Assembly (NCBI GenBank): GCA_026214975.1
Contig: JAOBSW010001147.1
Location: 62,001 to 126,000, forward strand
Origin: Gentiana macrophylla
Lineage: Eukaryota > Streptophyta > Magnoliopsida > Gentianales > Gentianaceae
DNA: 64,000 nucleotides
Reading direction: 5' to 3'
The first letter of the stretch is position 1, and each line of letters opens with the position of its first letter. Positions 21,950-32,677 of this stretch are shown here, piece after piece. Below the pieces are notes generated by a model. The model saw only the letters and a list, made by a program, of their open reading frames with translations. It did not search any database and was not told the DNA's origin. Position numbers and translations under genes: made by a program.

Positions 21950-23764
21950 GTGGCTAAAGAGCTCCGCCTTTCCCTCTTGTTTTACAGGAAGGATTACCCT
22001 TCTAGCCCTGAGGTCGTCGCTAGGGATGACCTAGCTGATGAGTTGGCCGAGATGGAGTCCGTTGCTCAAGTAGATGATGATACTTTTGATATCGGCAGTT
22101 TTCTTCCTGATCCAAGGCAGTGACGTAAAAAGAGTCACAAAGAAGCTGCCCGTAGTCAGGGTGAAGGAACAAGTACTAGCACCGCTGGAGGCGATGAGGA
22201 TTCCGATGCCGAAGATCAGGCCACTGAATTCAGTACCAGCGGAGCCGCTGGGGGTGATGATGTAACTTTAGTTGAGGATGCCGCTCTTCATGAGCTGATG
22301 GGCTCAAGTGAAGATGAAAATGCGCCCCTACCTCGTAAGCTCGCTTGGCACGTCCCTAAGAAACCCAAGAGGAAAAGGGATCTAAGGCCAACAACTGTCG
22401 GTGGCATCGAAAGTGAAAATCCTAAGCCCAATAATCCGGAGGCGCTGAGAGAGTTTGCCCTCCCGGATGAATATGAGAAAGCTCTAGAGGAAGAGCGGGC
22501 TCGGCTCCGAGACAGTGACCTCAACAATTTCCTCAGACGTCGATACAAGATCGACATAGATATTTACAGATTCTCCTTGTTTGACTATTCAAAAGATGAG
22601 GACAAACTCAAACCTGGAGATCGTGAGGACTATGTTGGCGCTCGTCGTCCGGTGATTCCTTAGTTATTCATTTTGACCATTTTTATGTGGGGTTCAGAAC
22701 CCCCTTCGACCTATTTTGGTGAAGATATTTGAGCTCATGGGAGCACTGCCAAGTGATTTTGCAGTTGGAGCAGCGATCCAGCTTATGGCTTTCATCGTGA
22801 TGTGTCGGACGATGAAGTGTGAGCCCACTCATACTCTTTTGGGTCAGTTTCATCTTTTCTGTGGGACTTTTATTCTGGGGCAGATATCTCTGAGGACCAA
22901 GAATCCTCGCCTACTATTCTTGCTGCCCAACAAATTCATCACTGGAAGGAGCGCGTGCTTAAGGTGGAATCAAAGGTCGGTTGGCAATTTCTTCACGCCA
23001 CCCCAAGCAAAGGGAAGTCTACTCTCTCGATTGGCAAGCCCCTTGTTAATGAGCTTCAATTCGTTAAAGGTCTTATGACCCTTATAAATTCGGATGGGAT
23101 TGAGCCTTCTTTGAGAAATGTGGCTTGGGTCGACCTTATTGACCAAGGTTTGCCGTATGCATGCAAGGCGGGGATAGTTGGCCCGTGCAAGGCACAGGCC
23201 CTAGTCGCCATAGAACCGGAGGAGAGCGATCTTGACTGGATAGGAGAATGTCATCTGGGTAAATGTTTCCCTTCCGAGTGTACCAGATGCTTTGGCGACC
23301 CTAAAAGAAGACACCGCCGTAATTTTCTTCTCAATGTTTTTTATATCTTTACTTTTTGTACCTTACCTGCTTTGTGCTTCTCCTTTTTGCCCTATTTTTT
23401 GACGAACTCTTTTTGCAGACATGGTGGATGCGAATGAACGTCGAGCTCAAAAGCAAAGGCTTGTTGAAGAAGCCATGAAGGCACGGCAGGTGCTGTTAAA
23501 ACAGGCTCCAGGGAGGATACCACATACTATTGATGCCTTATTAATGATGAGACGTACAATCCTACTCAGCCAGAACCGCCGGCGTATATAGGTGAGGGCT
23601 TAAGTCAGGCTGGCGGGGCCCAGAAGAGGCCGTAATATGATGCACCTGCTAAAGGGCCTCAGGCCCATAAGCGATCCAGAGTTGAGAAGCCCAAGACTGC
23701 TGGTGAGTCTCAAACCTCTAAGGGTACTGTTCGTTTTGATAAGCGACCTACTGAGAAGCCAACG
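21950..23764 (+). pseudogene. Element E antisense gene, 5' part (putative gypsy-type transposon protein)
   Basis: The reading frame begins right after the intron with GTGGCTAAAGAGCTCCGC, so the initiator ATG appears mutated to GTG. Residues then run VAKELRLSLLFYRKDYPS, an acidic Ser/Glu/Asp region and KKPKRKRDLRP (a possible nuclear signal). Next, across a frameshift near 22662, comes LVKIFELMGALPSDFAVGAA, AFIVMCRTMKCEPT and GQFHLF, typical of the Pfam family putative gypsy type transposon (PF04195, from memory), and then VGWQFLHATPSKGKSTL. There is an in-frame TGA at 22121-22123 and another frameshift near 22885. An intron fits 23319-23418 (GTAATT...TTTTGCAG). The gene continues at 38697 beyond element G. 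Function unknown. Confidence 0.7.
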
Positions 23765-25265
23765 TGATATATGTCAACTTTATAACAAAAATTTATAACA
23801 TTTTGTAACATATTATTAATAATTTTATCTAAATATCTTAAAAAGTATTAATATAACTTATAAAAATCTAATAGTTACAAATAACTGTTGTAGTATAAAT
23901 TATAACTTTTGTTATCAGATTTACCTGTGGTTTTGTTGTTTTTTGAATTATGCAGGTATTATGTGATACAAAGTAGAAGAATTGGAATCGAAAAATATAA
24001 AAATCTGATCATGTGGCTGATATTTGTCAAATCCGGCGCAGGCCGGAAGAAGCCGGTTCACGCCGGATTATGTGATGATTAAATCATGTTACTCCACATG
24101 CGTCTGACAAGAAGTACTCAAATTCAATTAATCCGGCCCACGCCTGATCAGTCTCGGCGCACACCAGATCATAAAACTCAGCATATAAATAGCCCTCATT
24201 TACGAAAGAAAAAAACCGTACCAATATATATATTTCTTTATCTATATATATATATATATACATTATCTTATCTCTGTAAATATTATTTCAGTAGGCATTC
24301 TGCCATAAAAAGTAGTTATAGTATCGTTGTAATGTTTAGAGTAATTATCGAAGATTGTTGATTTCATAGCTGTTGTTACATTCAGAGGATAAAAGCCCAC
24401 TTCAACAACTGTAATCGGTAATATTCTAATGTTATTATGTTTTTTATTTATATAAGTATCTGTATATTAGTATTAATAATAACTATAGGCTAATTATACA
24501 ACTAGCCAAGACATGTAATTGAGCTATTTTGATCTTTTAGGGAAATGGATGATGACTATGTTAAAATTTGATTAAAAATTGAATATGATGAATCTATTTC
24601 TACTTGGACTAATTGACAGCCCGTATTGACGTAATTAACCAGTATGGATAGAGACATAACCTAATCATGAACTCGACTGAGTTAGGATATGAGAAAAGGG
24701 TAGAAAGACTGGAAGGTAAAATTGGCCGCGTCGACAAAGCGGAACCCTCTTTCTTATCCAGGGACAGAATATTTATACTCGAGAGATTATCATGTCAAAT
24801 CATTAGGTTTAATCGAGGTTTTACCAAGGAGGAGACATAGAACAAATTCATGCACTCGTATGAGGGGAAATTGTTAGCTGAGGATTATACCGTTTCACAT
24901 AATCAATTACACCTTAAAACAGGAAGTTCGATCACATCCATTAAACTAAAGAGATCATGGTTCAATAATATTGTCTTGGTTAGTTCGTATAACTATTTAT
25001 ATTAGCATTTATTATATTGGTATCTATATATCTCTATATATATGCTATTTATATATCTAATTATTTATTACATTAGTATCATATTAATAAACCTTTATGA
25101 TAAGGATTGCGACTTAGATTGAGATAATAACAACTAATTGGTGTTTAACCACATTTTGAATTATATTTTCATTTCCCTGAGGAGACGACCTTGTTCACTA
25201 GACTAGACTACAATTTGACCCGGTACACTGCCGGTAAGATTAGACACCAGTTCTAGACCAGATCA
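23765..25265 (+). repeat. Element G 5' LTR
   Basis: 1501 bases, TG...CA. TATA box ATATAAATAG at 24183-24192. A short TA run near 24245-24260 is much longer in the 3' LTR and explains most of the length difference. Two sets of CCGG-type palindromes (24032-24068 and a degenerate set at 24132-24170) lie upstream of the TATA box. Confidence 0.95.
24032..24068 (+). promoter_or_regulatory. CCGG palindrome pair in the G 5' LTR
   Basis: TCCGGCGCAGGCCGGA (24032-24047; six-base arms around GCAG), then GCCGGTTCACGCCGGA (about 24052-24067). A degraded third and fourth unit follow at 24132-24170. The pair recurs in the same order three times in the internal region and in the 3' LTR. Confidence 0.7.
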
Positions 25266-25271
25266 AGTTTT

Positions 25272-25289
25272 TGGCGCCGTTGCCGGGGA
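25272..25289 (+). other. Primer binding site of element G (Asp tRNA)
   Basis: TGGCGCCGTTGCCGGGGA, six bases after the 5' LTR, identical to the F primer site. Confidence 0.9.
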
Positions 25290-25463
25290 AACGACGTTAA
25301 TTCATTTTGTCTATGGTTACTACTTGCATTAGTTCAAAATTCTTGAGGATAAGTCAACACTTTTCTTAATCACATTTCTATTTTTGTTTTTGGTACTTAC
25401 CTTATTGGTAAGTAGCCACGTGTTATTTTTATTGTTTTCGTGTTGTTTTCCATTTTGTAGTTG

Positions 25464-26867
25464 ATGACCCGATGCGGTAAGGCCCCACTCACTCCTTATA
25501 AGCCTGATATACATACTTATGAAAGGCAGTTAAGAGGAGAGAATAGACGTGGTCAAACCAGCCAATGACATCTTGGAGACAGATCTCCCCAGGAATCATC
25601 AACTCGAGGTACGGAAATGGCCGAGGCCAGTGAAGAAACAACACCTGAACAAGGGCTTGCTCATGCCCCAGGACATGGACAAAATCTCAATAATCCTAAT
25701 CCACCATTACAAAATCTTCCTCCACCACCAAATCCCAACAACCAGAATCCCAATAATCGGAATAACCAGAACCGAAACCAGAATAATCATCATAATAATA
25801 ACCCACCAAACCCAAGGCCTATTTGTGATCAGACCTTGAGAAGGAATGAAACTAACAATCCAATTCGTTTACCCAACGATGGAGCAAATAATTTTGAAAT
25901 AAAATCCCATCTTTTTGGCTTAATTGACACGAGAGCCCAATTTCTAGGTAAGGATGACGAAGATCCGCATCATCACCTATATCTTTTTGAAGAACTGTGT
26001 AACACAGCCAAAAGCCAAGGTGCTCATCGAGAATTGACAAGAATGTCAATGTTTCCTTTTTCCCTAAAAGTAAGGGCAAGAGACTGGTTTATGTCACTCC
26101 CACATCATTCGTTGACAAACTGGCAGGACATTCAAACTGAGTTTCTAAAACAATATTTTACTCCGGGTAGGAATTTGGAGTTGAAGGTCGAAATTGCTAA
26201 TTTTAGACAGGGATCCGAGGAAACACTTGGAAATGCGTGGGAAAGATTTAAAAAAATGTTAAGAGCCTGTCCCGATCATGGTTACTCTCTTGACATGCAA
26301 ATTCAACTTTTCTGTCGTAAATTAAGATAGGACTCACGTGTTGATGTTGATCATGCATGTGGGGGTTCTTTAATGATGAGTGAAGCACAAGTTGTTTACG
26401 ATGCTATTGAGAAAATTTCTAAGAATAACCGAATGTGGGAAACCGGCTCTAGCACGAGGAAAGTAGCATTTGTAGGTGAGTCTACATCAAACTCAGAAGT
26501 TTTAGCACACTTGGAAAATCTTAGTAGAAAGTTTGATGGCTTGCAAGGAAACAAGAACCTAAGCTCGGAAGGAAAGTTGTCGAATGAATATCCAAATGAT
26601 ACCAACGGAATGGAAGAATCCGAAGGATATTTGAGGGAAGAAGTAAGTTTTTTGCAACAACATAGGAATTTGAATAATGCCTATTCAAACTCATTCAATG
26701 CCATTAAAAGAGACCATCCTACCTTTCGTTGGTCTGAAAACCCAAGTAAGCAAGGACAACCACCCTATCCAACTCAGTACAAAAGCTCGTACAATGCTAA
26801 TGTTCAAAACCAAAGTTACCAGGGAAATTCTTCAAACCAAAACCATCAATCACCACCCAGATCATAG
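25464..26867 (+). pseudogene. Element G gag
   Basis: The likely start is ATG 25464 (MTRCGKAPLTPYKPDIHTYE). An in-frame TGA follows at 25566-25568 and TAG at 26328-26330, otherwise one frame continues to 26867. After an Asn/Pro-rich segment (about 25700-25830) comes the retrotransposon gag capsid domain: FEIKSHLFGLIDTRAQFLG, FPFSLKVRARDWFMSLP, NWQDIQTEFLKQYFTP and FRQGSEETLGNAWERFKKML. The region where Athila-type gag usually has a CCHC knuckle (about 26540-26640) has no Cys at all. Particles built from this copy would need another nucleic-acid-binding protein. The region downstream is Gln/Asn/Ser-rich. Confidence 0.85.
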
Positions 26868-26947
26868 CCACAACACACCACTCAAAGTATACCGGTTACT
26901 CAAAGCTCAACTCAGCACGTAGAAGGAGTGATAAGTGGGAAAAATTA

Positions 26948-28259
26948 ATGGAAAACATGATGGGTGTGATGTCTTCTATAAGTACAGTCACTAAGGATAT
27001 GAGTACCTTAAAAACATCCATGAGTGGACATGACACGAGGATGAGAACTATAGAGGCATCTGTACGAAATATGGAAGATCACTTTAATAGGGAAGGAGAA
27101 CGAAAGAACAGTAGACCTCCGGGAGGATTACCTAGTAATACCGAAAGAAACCCGAGAGAGGTGAATGCTGTTATTACCCGAAGTGGAAGGGTATGTGGAA
27201 GTAACGGGGTAGAAAACTCCGGAAACAATGAAGTAGAAGATGATTTGGATGATAAATTCGAAAAGGACTTGGAACACAAGGACGAACCAGAATTCAGTAA
27301 AGAAGAAGAAGAAATCATTAATGATTTCTTAAGTCATGATTAGCATGTTGAAGCCGAAAGAGAAGAAGAGGAATGGATCAAAGTCCCGAGAATATTGAAA
27401 AATCCAAGGGCTAGCGATTTACGGACCTTATTTAATGAACATGTCAGAAAGGACGAGGTTACTGATAGTACAGTACAAGTAGGGAGTAGTAACACTCAAC
27501 CAACAGAACAAATGAATAGGAACTCAAGACAAATTTCAGAGAAAGCAGTGCAGGATCATGACACATGGCGACCACCAAATGCTCAAATATTTAATGAAGC
27601 ATCACCATCTAAGGAAAAAGGTAAGGAAGGCCTGACTCCAAACCCTCAAATTATTGACCTTGAGTCTTTACCTTACCCACCCAGGGATCAAATTAAAAAG
27701 TTGAAAACAGATAGGAAGTATGCACGTTTCCTTGATACATTTCGTCACCTCAATGTCAATATCCCTGTCATTGAAGCACTAATCAATATGCCCACTTATG
27801 GCAAGTTTCTTAAGGATATCCTGTCGAACAAAAAACGTTTAGAAGAATATGAGAACATTTGCCTTAATGAAGAATGTTCCGCAGTATTACAACACAAGCT
27901 TCCGCCTAAACTAAAAGACCCTGGTAGTTTTACCATCCCATGTGAGATTGGGGGTTTTTTGTTTAAGAAGGTGCTCTGTGATCTCGGAGCCAGCATTAAT
28001 CTCATGCCTTATGAGGATTATAGGAAACTCGGAATAGGAAAACTTAAAAAACACCGAGATGACTCTCCAGATGGCAGATAGATCTATTAAACGTCCTAAA
28101 GGAGTCATCGAAGATGTATTGGTTAAGATAGATAAGTTTTACTTTCCAGTCGACTTTGTAGTCATGGAAATGGAAGAAGGATTTTCAGCACCTCTTATTC
28201 TAGGTCGACCATTTCTAGCTACAGGAAGAACCCTTATCGATGTCCAAAAAGGTGAATGA
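26948..28259 (+). pseudogene. Element G gag C-terminus and aspartic protease
   Basis: It continues gag in another frame (shift between 26868 and 26948) with a coiled stretch MENMMGVMSSISTVTKDMST and an acidic tail; TAG at 27341-27343; then EEEEWIKVPRILKN..PYPPR and the conserved lead-in LPPKLKDPGSFTIPCEIGG. The protease active site is VLCDLGASINLMP (about 27975-28013). Athila-type proteases commonly have Asp-Leu-Gly here, so this is probably not a lesion. A frameshift near 28060 separates it from LQMADRSIKRPKGVIEDVLVK and LILGRPFLATGRTLIDV (28185-28250), the second half of the fold. Confidence 0.85.
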
Positions 28260-28370
28260 ATTTTAAGAGTCAATGAAGATGAGGTCACTTTTAATATCTT
28301 TAAGGCTATGAAACATCCATACAAATCATAGGAATCATGTTCATTCATAGACACTATATCTTCCATTTAT

Positions 28371-29434
28371 ATGGATCATGCTGAATTGCGTTTTTTTGAA
28401 GATAAGCTCGAAGAATGTTTAGCCTTATCCATCTATGAAGGAGATAACCAGGAAATGAAAGAAGTCATTTTTTATCTCGACACCGGAAGTTCTTTTGAGA
28501 AACGACCATGGCATCGTTATTTGGATTTAGAACTGGATGGCCCAGTATTGAAACCTTCGGTAGAGGAGGCACCAAGGAATCTGGAATTAAAACCTCTCCC
28601 TTCGAATCTCAAATATGCCTTTCTTGAAGCTGATAATTTACTTCCTGTTATTATTTCATCATCATTAACCAAGTCACAGGAAGATCAATTGTTGAGAATG
28701 TTGAGGCAACATAAGAAAGCGTTTGGATGGACAGTGGCAGATATTCAAGGAATAAGTCCCGAGATTTGTTACACAAGATCATCTTGATTGAAGGAGCCAA
28801 ACCATATATCCAGCCACAACGCCGCCTCAACCCGAATATGCAAAATGTGATCAAGAAAGAAGTTATTAAACTACTAGAGATGGGAATAATCTTTCCCATA
28901 TCAGACAGTGAATGGGTAAGTCCCACCCAAGTAGTACCAAAGAAGGGTGGATTCACGATAAAAGAAAATGACAAGCATGAATGGATTCCAACAAGGGAAG
29001 TCACAGGATATCGAATGTGCATTGATTTTCGCAAACTGAATGAGCATACTAAGAAAGACCACCATCCGCATCCATTCATAGTACAGATGTTGGAACGATT
29101 AAGTGGACATAAATTTTATTGTTTCTTAGATGGCTATTCAGGCTATTTACAGATATTTATTGCAGCAGGAGTTAGAGAGAAAACGACTTTCACTTGTCCA
29201 TATGGAACTTTTGCTTATAAAAGAATGTCGTTTGGATTATGTAACGCACCAGCTACGTTTCAGAGATGCATGATAGCAATATTTTCAGATATGGTAGAAA
29301 TGTTTTTAGAAATCTTTTTGGATGACTTCAGCGTTTTTGGAGATTCTTTTGGAGAATGTCTCTCACACTTAGAACGTGTACTAAAACGCTGTGAAGACAC
29401 AAACTAAGTTTTAAACTGGGAGAAGTGCCATCTA
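28371..29434 (+). pseudogene. Element G reverse transcriptase
   Basis: The connector (28371-28740) includes LELKPLPSNLKYAFLE and the RT lead-in HKKAFGWTVADIQGISP. After a frameshift near 28760 the RT domain shows GIIFPISDSEWVSPTQVVPKKGG, CIDFRKLN (finger), FYCFLDGYSGYLQI (first catalytic Asp), FAYKRMSFGLCNAPATFQRCM and FLDDFSVFG (catalytic Asp pair, about 29314-29340; Tyr of YxDD replaced by Phe, common in this lineage). A single TAA at 29405-29407, in a spot where the family has Leu, ends the frame; the same frame resumes directly into 29435. Two lesions only, so decay is recent. Confidence 0.9.
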
Positions 29435-31492
29435 ATGGTATCCGATGGTATTGTTTTAGGTCATAAAATTTCTGAAGAAGGTGTTGAGGCAGATAAAGCA
29501 AAAGTCGAAGTAATTAAAAAGTTACCCCCATCAGTAAATCTGAAAACTCTGAGAGGATTTCTTGGACATGCTGGTTTCTATAGAAGATTTATTGCAGATT
29601 TTTCATGCATAGCGAAACCTCTCAGTCATTTTCTTGAAAAAGAAGTGCCATTTAAGTTTGATGACAAATGTATAGAAGCATTTAAAGCTTTGAAGGCACG
29701 GTTGATAACTGCACCAGTACTAGTAGCACCAGATTGGAACTTACCCTTTGAACTTATGTGTGATGCAAGTGATCTGGCAGTCGGAGCTGTTCTAGGTCAG
29801 CGCCATAATAAAATACTTAAGGCAATCTACTATGCATCCCATACTTTAAACACAGCTCAGCTTAACTATGCAACAACAGAGAAAGAACTACTCGCTGTAA
29901 TCTTTTCTTTAAACAAATTTCGATCTTATCTCATTGGTTCTAAAGTCATAAGTAAGAAGGATGCGAAGCCTCGTCCTCTTAGATGGATTCTGTTACTTCA
30001 AGAATTTGACATTGAAATTAAAGATAAAAAGGGCAGTGAGAATGTAGTAGCAGACCATTTGAGCCGTATGGAGTTTATAGAAGATGAAGGAAGGAGACAA
30101 GAGATCAAAGACTCATTTCCAGATGAACAACTCCTCATGATTGATGCTCCTCCAAGAATGCAACTTCTTAAAACTAGTAATATACCCAAAGAGAGCTCGC
30201 CATGGTTCGGTAATATTGTTAATTACTTTACCTGTGAATTTATTCCATCTCATTGGACATGGCAACAGAAAAAAAAGTTCTTTTATGATTTAAAATTTTA
30301 CTATTGGGAAAAACCAGATCTTTTTCGAAAGTGTTCGGATGGCATAATAAGGAAGTGCGTGCCCGATAATGAAATTTCAAGTATCTTATCCTTTTGCCAT
30401 GATCGTGAGGCTGGAGGCCACCATGGAGGGTGGAAAACCGCTTACAAAGTTTTGCAATATGGTTTTTTCTGGCCTACACTTTATAAAGATGCACACCACT
30501 TTGCACGGTTTTGTGAATCATGCCAAAAATGGGGAAACATTTCTAAAAAGCATGAGATGCCTCTCCAATCTATATTGGAGTGTGAACTGTTTGATGTCTG
30601 GGGCATTGATTTTATGGGCCCTTTTCCTCCATCATTTGGTAAGAAATTCATCTTAGTGATGGTCGATTATGTATCCAAATGGGTAGAGGCTGAAACTCTT
30701 CCCACTAATGATTCTAGAGTAGTGTTAAAATTCCTTAAAAAGAATATTTTCACGAGATTTGGCACTCCTAGGGCTATCATTAGTGACCGAGGATCACATT
30801 TTTGCAACCGTCCATTTGCAAAAATAATTGAGAAATATGGTGTAAAACATAAACATGGTACACCGTATCATCCACAAACAAGTGGACAAGTGGAAGTATC
30901 TAATAGAGAAATAAAAAGGATCATTGAAAAAACTATTGATTCAAACCGTAAAAACTGGGCAGGAAGACTAGATGATGCATTATGGGCATACAGAACAGCC
31001 GTTAAAACACCGATTGGTTGTTCTCCTTATAAATTAGTTTTTGGTAAATCTTGTCATCTCCCTGTTGAATTGGAACACCGAGCCTTTTGGGCTATTAAAT
31101 TTCTAAATTTTGATCCTAAGGCTGTTGGTGATTATAGATTACTTCAGTTAACAGAACTGGATGAGTTTCGTCTCGATGCTTACGAAAATGCTCGAATTTA
31201 CAAGGAACGCACGAAATCTTTCCATGATAAGAGAATCTATCGTCGTGAGTTCCATGTAGGTGATCGAGTACTCTTATATAATTCACGTTTGAAGTGGTTT
31301 CCAGGTAAGCTTAAATCAAGATGGACAGGTCCATATGACGTAACAAAGATCTACAAGTCAGGAGCTGTAGAACTAACTGATGGGAACATGACTTTTATAG
31401 CCAATGGCCACAGAGTGAAATTATTCGTAGAAGAAGAAGGAATACCACTAACAAGAGAAGTTATGCATCTTAGCGACCCTCCAACAGATTAA
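29435..31492 (+). CDS. Element G RT C-terminus, RNase H and integrase
   Basis: 685 residues open. It starts in the RT thumb ([15 protein letters not shown]). RNase H has [16 protein letters not shown] (first Asp) and [20 protein letters not shown] (Glu) and ends [11 protein letters not shown], but SYLIGSKVI joins straight to SKKDAKPRP, so about a dozen residues that normally hold the third catalytic Asp (TDH) are missing. The integrase zinc region is about [19 protein letters not shown]. The core is [19 protein letters not shown] and [11 protein letters not shown], with 35 residues between the second Asp and the Glu (DD35E complete). The C-terminal part holds [16 protein letters not shown]. 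Integrase could be functional; RNase H probably is not. Confidence 0.92.
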   Translation: MVSDGIVLGHKISEEGVEADKAKVEVIKKLPPSVNLKTLRGFLGHAGFYRRFIADFSCIAKPLSHFLEKEVPFKFDDKCIEAFKALKARLITAPVLVAPDWNLPFELMCDASDLAVGAVLGQRHNKILKAIYYASHTLNTAQLNYATTEKELLAVIFSLNKFRSYLIGSKVISKKDAKPRPLRWILLLQEFDIEIKDKKGSENVVADHLSRMEFIEDEGRRQEIKDSFPDEQLLMIDAPPRMQLLKTSNIPKESSPWFGNIVNYFTCEFIPSHWTWQQKKKFFYDLKFYYWEKPDLFRKCSDGIIRKCVPDNEISSILSFCHDREAGGHHGGWKTAYKVLQYGFFWPTLYKDAHHFARFCESCQKWGNISKKHEMPLQSILECELFDVWGIDFMGPFPPSFGKKFILVMVDYVSKWVEAETLPTNDSRVVLKFLKKNIFTRFGTPRAIISDRGSHFCNRPFAKIIEKYGVKHKHGTPYHPQTSGQVEVSNREIKRIIEKTIDSNRKNWAGRLDDALWAYRTAVKTPIGCSPYKLVFGKSCHLPVELEHRAFWAIKFLNFDPKAVGDYRLLQLTELDEFRLDAYENARIYKERTKSFHDKRIYRREFHVGDRVLLYNSRLKWFPGKLKSRWTGPYDVTKIYKSGAVELTDGNMTFIANGHRVKLFVEEEGIPLTREVMHLSDPPTD

Positions 31493-31605
31493 AAAGAGAA
31501 GTTTTGCTACAAACTCAGCTGATTACGGGTACAATCTTTCCTATTTACTTTTTAAATACATTTTAATTAGTTTAGTCTTTTACCGGATAGACATTAAAGA
31601 ACTGG
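31493..31605 (+). other. Short spacer after element G pol
   Basis: AT-rich, no ORF or motif seen. It separates the pol stop from the next ORF. Confidence 0.5.
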
Positions 31606-32028
31606 ATGCCTTTTCTAGATAGAATGGGAGTTTTTCTGTTACTTATAAAATTAGGTCTTGATAAAGATGTCGCGTTTAAGATAGAATATATAGTTTTCAA
31701 AACAAATAAGAAGTTGTTGAACGAAGCTAGAACGAAAGCAGTATGCAATGGACAATCAAGAAGTGCAATGAAAAGAAGGGCAAAGTTCCTAATGAGGTGT
31801 AGAATCTGTGGAAAGAGTGAACACAATGGAAGATGTTCAGAAAACACAACCAAATCCCAGGATGAATGTTTGAATGTCATAAAAAAGGGAACGATTAGGT
31901 GGTTATCCGAAAATCCCGATGGAGATCAAAGAGAAAATTCAAATGCATCATTTCTTGGAGAAAGGTTGAGAGAACGACATGAGAGAACTCTTGAGGATCT
32001 AAAGATAAGAAGTTTCAATTCGACATAA
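31606..32028 (+). CDS. Element G small basic ORF with CCHC-like zinc motif
   Basis: 140 residues from ATG 31606. It is strongly basic in the middle (RSAMKRRAKFLMR) directly before CRICGKSEHNGRC (about residues 65-77), a CX2CX4HX3C arrangement like a zinc knuckle one residue short. The end is charged (LRERHERTLEDLKIRSF). I do not recognise a family. It could be an element-specific nucleic-acid-binding protein, a displaced nucleocapsid piece, or a captured fragment of a host gene with a CxxCGxxxHN motif. It has no obvious promoter of its own, and the 90 bases after it are AT-rich. Confidence 0.45.
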   Translation: MPFLDRMGVFLLLIKLGLDKDVAFKIEYIVFKTNKKLLNEARTKAVCNGQSRSAMKRRAKFLMRCRICGKSEHNGRCSENTTKSQDECLNVIKKGTIRWLSENPDGDQRENSNASFLGERLRERHERTLEDLKIRSFNST

Positions 32029-32538
32029 TTATTGAAATTTTTGAAATTTTCTTTATTAGTATAAAATATCTTAAAAGAATTTTATAAACTATATGATATT
32101 TTATATAAAAAAAAAATTATTTTTTTATTTATCTTTTATAAAAAAAAATTTATATATATATGATATAACTTAGGATAAAAAAAAATTATAAAACGCATTT
32201 TAATAATCCGGCGCAGGCCGGATTTATCCGGTTTACGCCGGATTTGATTACACATAACCCTACCGGGTTCCTTCTTCTTTTCTCTTCCTCTTCCCCAATT
32301 TCTTTTTACAGCCGCCGCCCCTCCCATTTTCCCCCACCTCTTCACACCAGAATTTTACCTCTTTTCTTTTCTAAATTTCCTTATTTCAACACCTCTTCTA
32401 CCACAAACACTATAATTTCATACATTAAACTAAAAAGTTTCGTAGTTTTTGACATAAGTTCACCTCTACAGCAACTCCGGCGAATTTGACATTTTTTCCG
32501 GACATCTCACTATTTTTCTACATCTCTCCCATATCAAG
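32029..32538 (+). other. Element G spacer and leader before post-pol ORF 1
   Basis: Very AT-rich (32040-32200) with a TATA-like TATAAAAC at 32188-32195. A CCGG palindrome pair follows (32207-32242), then a pyrimidine-rich untranslated leader (32265-32538) up to the intron donor. No ORF supported. Confidence 0.55.
32207..32242 (+). promoter_or_regulatory. CCGG palindrome pair before G post-pol ORF 1
   Basis: TCCGGCGCAGGCCGGA (32207-32222), identical to the LTR unit, then TCCGGTTTACGCCGGA (32227-32242), four bases apart. Confidence 0.7.
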
Positions 32539-32677
32539 GTAATCATCTATTATATTTAATTATCATTTTAATTATTTTCTTTTAATCATTATCAATGTTA
32601 AATTGTTATTTTAATCATTTAATCAATGTTAATTTATGGTTGTTTTATTTTTGTTGTTAATAATACCACATTCGTAG
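32539..32677 (+). other. 5'-UTR intron of G post-pol ORF 1
   Basis: Donor ATCAAG/GTAATC at 32539, T-rich body, acceptor ATTCGTAG ending at 32677, directly followed by the start ATG at 32678. 139 bases, a normal plant intron length. Confidence 0.55.

Noticed and set aside
32244..32489. Ser/Phe-rich ORF before G post-pol ORF 1
   Set aside because: Same composition effect in the untranslated leader.
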